DNA of 8,272 nt from JAVBQJ01 sp045585875. Lineage in GTDB: Bacteria > Verrucomicrobiota > Lentisphaeria > Victivallales > Victivallaceae. This document shows, in pieces, positions 5,822-8,272 of this stretch (position 1 is its first letter; every line of letters begins with the position of its first letter). The stretch is taken from the NCBI GenBank assembly GCA_045585875.1, contig JAZMZH010000044.1:1-8272 (forward strand). Direction: 5' to 3'. The position numbers and the translations under genes are program-made. The notes beneath the pieces were generated by a model that saw only the letters and a list, made by a program, of their open reading frames with translations, was not told where the DNA came from and ran no database searches.

Positions 5822-5840
5822 AGACGGATTAGCGCCGTCT
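5822..5840. promoter_or_regulatory. Inverted repeat AGACGG/CCGTCT
   Basis: AGACGG (5822-5827) pairs with CCGTCT (5835-5840) around a 7-nt loop. It is followed by AT-rich sequence but not by a clean T-run, so it is at most a weak terminator for any rightward transcript arriving before mnmG. It could equally be an operator. Confidence 0.35.
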
Positions 5841-5841
5841 G

Positions 5842-5856
5842 TTAATAAGTTATTAA
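5842..5856. promoter_or_regulatory. 15-bp perfect palindrome TTAATAA-G-TTATTAA
   Basis: The arms 5842-5848 and 5850-5856 are perfectly complementary about the central G at 5849. It sits 24 bp upstream of the mnmG -35, a common place for an activator or repressor site. It repeats the TAATAAG core seen at 5785-5791 and, inverted, at 5802-5808. Confidence 0.45.
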
Positions 5857-5879
5857 TAAAATCGGGAGTAATCGCTCTC

Positions 5880-5908
5880 TTGCAAAGGCGGTTATCGCGG
5901 TGTATATT
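5880..5908 (+). promoter_or_regulatory. mnmG promoter (TTGCAA-N17-TATATT)
   Basis: The -35 TTGCAA (5880-5885) and -10 TATATT (5903-5908) are 17 bp apart, identical in both hexamers and spacing to the pckG promoter. Transcription would begin near 5915. That excludes the GTG at 5900 as a start, since it would overlap the -10, and favours ATG 5939 with a leader of about 24 nt. Confidence 0.65.
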
Positions 5909-5938
5909 ATAGGAAATAACGAAATGGTTCGGGGAAAA

Positions 5939-7789
5939 ATGAAATACGACTGCATCGTAATCGGCGGCGGACACGCCGGATGTGAAGCCGCTCTGGCGGC
6001 GGCGCGGCTGGGCGCCGAGACTCTGCTGATCACGATCAATAACGACCATATCGCCCAAATGAGCTGCAATCCTGCGATCGGAGGCGTCGCTAAAGGTCAG
6101 GTGGTAAGGGAGATAGACGTCCTCGGCGGTGCGCAGGCCCTTATCACGGATCTGGCGTCGATCCAGTTTCGGATGCTGAACCGCGGCAAAGGTCCGGCGG
6201 TGTGGTCGCCGCGGGCCCAGTGCGACAAGGTTTTTTATCAGAGGGCGATGAAGTTTTATCTCGAGGGCGCTCCCCGTCTCGCTCTGCTGCAAGCTGAAGT
6301 GACGGAAATTCTTACCGACGGCGACCGCATAAGCGGCATCGTCACCGGCTTCGGAGAAAAAATCTACTGCACGACGCTTGTGATATGCTCCGGCACCAGT
6401 CTGAACGGACTGCTGCACTACGGCTTACGCAATTTTCCCGGCGGACGCGCCGGAGATCCGCCCAGCTGCGCTCTCTCGGCGGCGCTGCGCGACACCCTCC
6501 ACCTGCGGCTCGGACGGCTGAAAACCGGCACCCCTCCCCGGGTGCTGGCCAAATCCATCGACTTCGCGCAGACGGGGATCCAGCCGGGGGAGAACCCCTC
6601 GGAACGCTTTGCGTTTCGCGAGAGCCGGCACTTCGCCCAGGCCCCCCTCCCCGATCGGATTTTTGAGGTAAAAAATCATCTCATGCCCTGCCGCTGGGTG
6701 CGCACCAACGACCGCACCAGCGCCATCGTCCGGCAGAATCTCGATCAGGCCCCGCTCTATGCCGGGCTGATCACCGGTACCGGGGCGCGTTACTGTCCGA
6801 GCTTCGAGGACAAAGTGGTGCGCTTCCCGCATCATCCCGACCACCTGATCTATCTCGAACCCGAGGGCGAAGGCACCGGCGAATATTACCTCAACGGCAT
6901 CTCCACCAGTCTGCCGCCGCCGGTGCAGCGGGAGATGCTGGCCACCCTCCCCGGCTTTGAAAAGGTCGTGATCTCCCGTTTCGCCTATGCCATCGAGTAT
7001 GACTTCATCCCGCCGGACCAGCTGACCCGGACCCTGCAGAATAAAGTGTGGAGCAATCTTTTCACCGCCGGGCAGATCAACGGCACCTCCGGGTACGAGG
7101 AGGCCGCCGGTCAGGGAGTGGTGGCCGGTCTGAACGCCGCAAGATACGCCGCCGGACAGACGCCGCTGGAGATCCCCAGGGACGCCGGGTACATCGGGGT
7201 GATGATCGACGATCTGGTGACCAAGGAGATCGTGGAGCCGTACCGTCTTTTCACCAGCCGGGCGGAATACCGTCTCTCCCTGCGTCAGGATAACGCCGAC
7301 TTCCGTCTGGGCAAATTCGCAAGAGACGCCGGTCTGATCCCCGAAGAGCGTTTCCGGACGATCGCCGCCCGCATGCGGGAGTTGGAGCGGGCCCGGGAAT
7401 TTGCGGCAACCCGCGGCAATCTCTGGAAGAAACTGAAGGAATTTCAGGGGCGACTCCCGGAGGGGTTCCAGCCGCCCGCGACGGATTCCGGAGAAGTCTT
7501 TTCGCGGCGCACCTGGGAATCCCTGGCCGTCGAGGCCCACTACGACGGTTACATCCGCCGGGAAGCCGCGGGCGTGGAAATGCTTCACAAGCTTGAGGCG
7601 ACGGTGATCCCGGAGGATTTCGACTGCGCCGCCGTGACGGCCCTGTCGCTGGAATCCCGGCAGAAACTTGCCCGCGTGAAGCCGCGGACGCTGGCCCAGG
7701 CTTCGCGGATCGACGGAGTGACGCCGGCGGAGCTGGCCCTGCTGCAGGTGCTGATCAGGCGTGAAACCGATTCCGGAGCAGATCAATGA
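5939..7789 (+). CDS. mnmG: tRNA uridine 5-carboxymethylaminomethyl modification enzyme MnmG (GidA)
   Basis: With MnmE, this FAD protein installs the (carboxymethyl)aminomethyl group on U34 of tRNAs reading codons that end in A or G. Visible motifs: the N-terminal FAD-binding loop IGGGHAGCEAA; family signature SCNPAIGGVAKGQVVREID around C43; GKGPAVWSPRAQ at about 83-94; GRLKTGTPPR; C286 in GARYCPSFEDK; AGQINGTSGYEEAAGQG; and the second signature from about residue 418 (YIGVMIDDLVTKEIVEPYR, then LFTSRAEYRLSLRQDNADFR). The C-terminal helical domain that contacts MnmE is present (YDGYIRREAAG and beyond). Both family cysteines are present and the 616-residue length is normal. I chose ATG 5939 (MKYDCIVIGGG) by homology and by the promoter at 5880-5908. 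ATG 5924 is possible: it has AGGAA at 5911-5915, but that lies at the predicted transcript start. Its stop overlaps the next start (ATGA). Confidence 0.97.
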   Translation: MKYDCIVIGGGHAGCEAALAAARLGAETLLITINNDHIAQMSCNPAIGGVAKGQVVREIDVLGGAQALITDLASIQFRMLNRGKGPAVWSPRAQCDKVFYQRAMKFYLEGAPRLALLQAEVTEILTDGDRISGIVTGFGEKIYCTTLVICSGTSLNGLLHYGLRNFPGGRAGDPPSCALSAALRDTLHLRLGRLKTGTPPRVLAKSIDFAQTGIQPGENPSERFAFRESRHFAQAPLPDRIFEVKNHLMPCRWVRTNDRTSAIVRQNLDQAPLYAGLITGTGARYCPSFEDKVVRFPHHPDHLIYLEPEGEGTGEYYLNGISTSLPPPVQREMLATLPGFEKVVISRFAYAIEYDFIPPDQLTRTLQNKVWSNLFTAGQINGTSGYEEAAGQGVVAGLNAARYAAGQTPLEIPRDAGYIGVMIDDLVTKEIVEPYRLFTSRAEYRLSLRQDNADFRLGKFARDAGLIPEERFRTIAARMRELERAREFAATRGNLWKKLKEFQGRLPEGFQPPATDSGEVFSRRTWESLAVEAHYDGYIRREAAGVEMLHKLEATVIPEDFDCAAVTALSLESRQKLARVKPRTLAQASRIDGVTPAELALLQVLIRRETDSGADQ

Positions 7790-8272
7790 ACCGTGCGGCA
7801 ACATCCCTCCCCTCCCCCGCCGGCATATCGCCCGGCCGGAAGGCTTTTCGTCGGCTGGCCGGCAAGCCCTCCGCCTGGTTTGCCTTTGGCGTCATCGGCT
7901 TTTTTCTGATCGTCGCCGTTTGCTGCGAACTCTACGGGGCGGTCTGCGAATACCGCGGAGTTTCCCCCCGCTACGAAGTGGAGGATGCGGCGGCGGCGGG
8001 GACCGGCCCGTCGGCGGAGCACTGGCTCGGCACCGACTATCTCGGACGGGACGTGCTGTGGCGCGCGGCCGCCGGGACGGTAACGGCGTTCAAAGTCGGC
8101 ATCGCCGGAGCGGGCATCGCCGTTCTCATCGGAGTGACCCTGGGACTGGCGGCCGGACACTACGGAGGCTGGGTGGACGGGATGGTGGTATGGCTTTACA
8201 GCGTTTTCGCGGCCATGCCGACGCTGCTCTTCGTGCTGGCCTTTGCCCTGCTGCTGAACCGCGGGTTCCTCC
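7786..8272 (+). CDS. ABC peptide/nickel-type transporter permease, DppC/OppC family (5' part only)
   Basis: About 162 codons are visible before the window ends, so the 3' part is missing. The frame begins with ATG overlapping the mnmG stop as ATGA, which suggests translational coupling. The N-terminus is basic and Pro/Ser-rich, then a membrane segment (about 31-53, AWFAFGVIGFFLIVAVCC). A periplasmic stretch ends in HWLGTDYLGRDVLWR, the hallmark of DppC/OppC permeases. A second segment follows (KVGIAGAGIAVLIGVTLGLAAG), then YGGWVDGMV and a third (MVVWLYSVFAAMPTLLFVLAFA). The cytoplasmic EAA loop that contacts the ATPase would lie past the edge. The protein should form the inner-membrane channel with a DppB/OppB partner, two ATPases and a binding protein. 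DppB usually precedes DppC, but here mnmG does. The substrate cannot be told from this subunit. Confidence 0.93.
   Translation, partial: MNRAATSLPSPAGISPGRKAFRRLAGKPSAWFAFGVIGFFLIVAVCCELYGAVCEYRGVSPRYEVEDAAAAGTGPSAEHWLGTDYLGRDVLWRAAAGTVTAFKVGIAGAGIAVLIGVTLGLAAGHYGGWVDGMVVWLYSVFAAMPTLLFVLAFALLLNRGFL

Larger units (their letters stand above)
5463..5938. other. Divergent intergenic region between dxs and mnmG
   Basis: This 476-bp spacer has no convincing gene, tRNA or structured RNA that I can recognise. It holds the two outward-facing promoters and becomes AT-rich toward mnmG (about 5720-5870), where several inverted repeats cluster. CGCATAAT recurs 44 bp apart (5737-5744 and 5781-5788). A 60-codon frame at 5637-5819 (+) exists, but it has no ribosome binding site and an unremarkable sequence. 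I searched by eye for TTATCCACA-type DnaA boxes on both strands and saw none. Confidence 0.6.

Noticed and set aside
5520..5900. tRNA or riboswitch in the divergent spacer
   Set aside because: I found no T-loop GTTCGANTC with matching acceptor and anticodon stems, and no conserved aptamer core such as a TPP element near dxs.
5720..5900. Chromosomal origin next to mnmG
   Set aside because: It is AT-rich with palindromes, but has no DnaA boxes by eye and no dnaA, dnaN or parAB neighbours. It is kept only as a low-confidence item to check.
6425..7804. Long minus-strand open frame opposite mnmG
   Set aside because: It is a mirror of the strongly biased mnmG codons, with no recognisable domain, promoter or ribosome binding site.

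Overview
The window is bacterial chromosome, mostly GC-rich. It holds three well-recognised housekeeping genes, one orphan membrane protein, a weak small ORF in a visibly more AT-rich stretch, and the start of a transporter gene cut by the right edge. Nothing in it is a phage, an insertion sequence or a defence locus. The lineage cannot be fixed from sequence alone. A GTP-type PEP carboxykinase, a divergent DXP synthase with GDA in place of the usual GDG thiamine-diphosphate motif, and the MnmG sequence variant would fit the Planctomycetes-Verrucomicrobia-Lentisphaerae group. That placement is inference at low to moderate confidence.

Layout, left to right. Positions 1-539 are AT-richer, with hairpins, one doubtful small ORF (95-418) and a perfect 37-bp direct repeat whose copies are separated by exactly 37 bp. 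Positions 540-1448 (+) encode a 302-residue polytopic membrane protein of unknown function. Positions 1449-1639 are a regulatory spacer with a large UUCG-capped hairpin that overlaps the -35 of a good sigma-70-like promoter. Positions 1640-3457 (+) are pckG, followed by a strong intrinsic terminator at 3498-3535. Positions 3615-5462 (-) are dxs, convergent with pckG; a four-tract G-rich motif lies between them. Positions 5463-5938 are an AT-rich divergent spacer with the dxs and mnmG promoters and several inverted repeats. Positions 5939-7789 (+) are mnmG, overlapped by 4 bp (ATGA) by a DppC/OppC-type ABC permease gene that starts at 7786 and runs off the window.

Functionally, pckG makes phosphoenolpyruvate from oxaloacetate (gluconeogenesis or anaplerosis). 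dxs condenses pyruvate and glyceraldehyde-3-phosphate for isoprenoid, thiamine and pyridoxal synthesis. mnmG modifies the tRNA wobble uridine. The permease begins what is probably a peptide-uptake operon. The clearest shared feature is regulatory: pckG, dxs and mnmG each have a promoter of the form TTGCA(A/G)-N16/17-TATATT. These promoters also show that the longest possible dxs and mnmG reading frames start too far upstream. I did not find a convincing new biological system. The items most worth a second look are the 37-bp repeat pair, the pckG leader hairpin, the shared promoter form, the G-rich convergent spacer and the orphan membrane protein.
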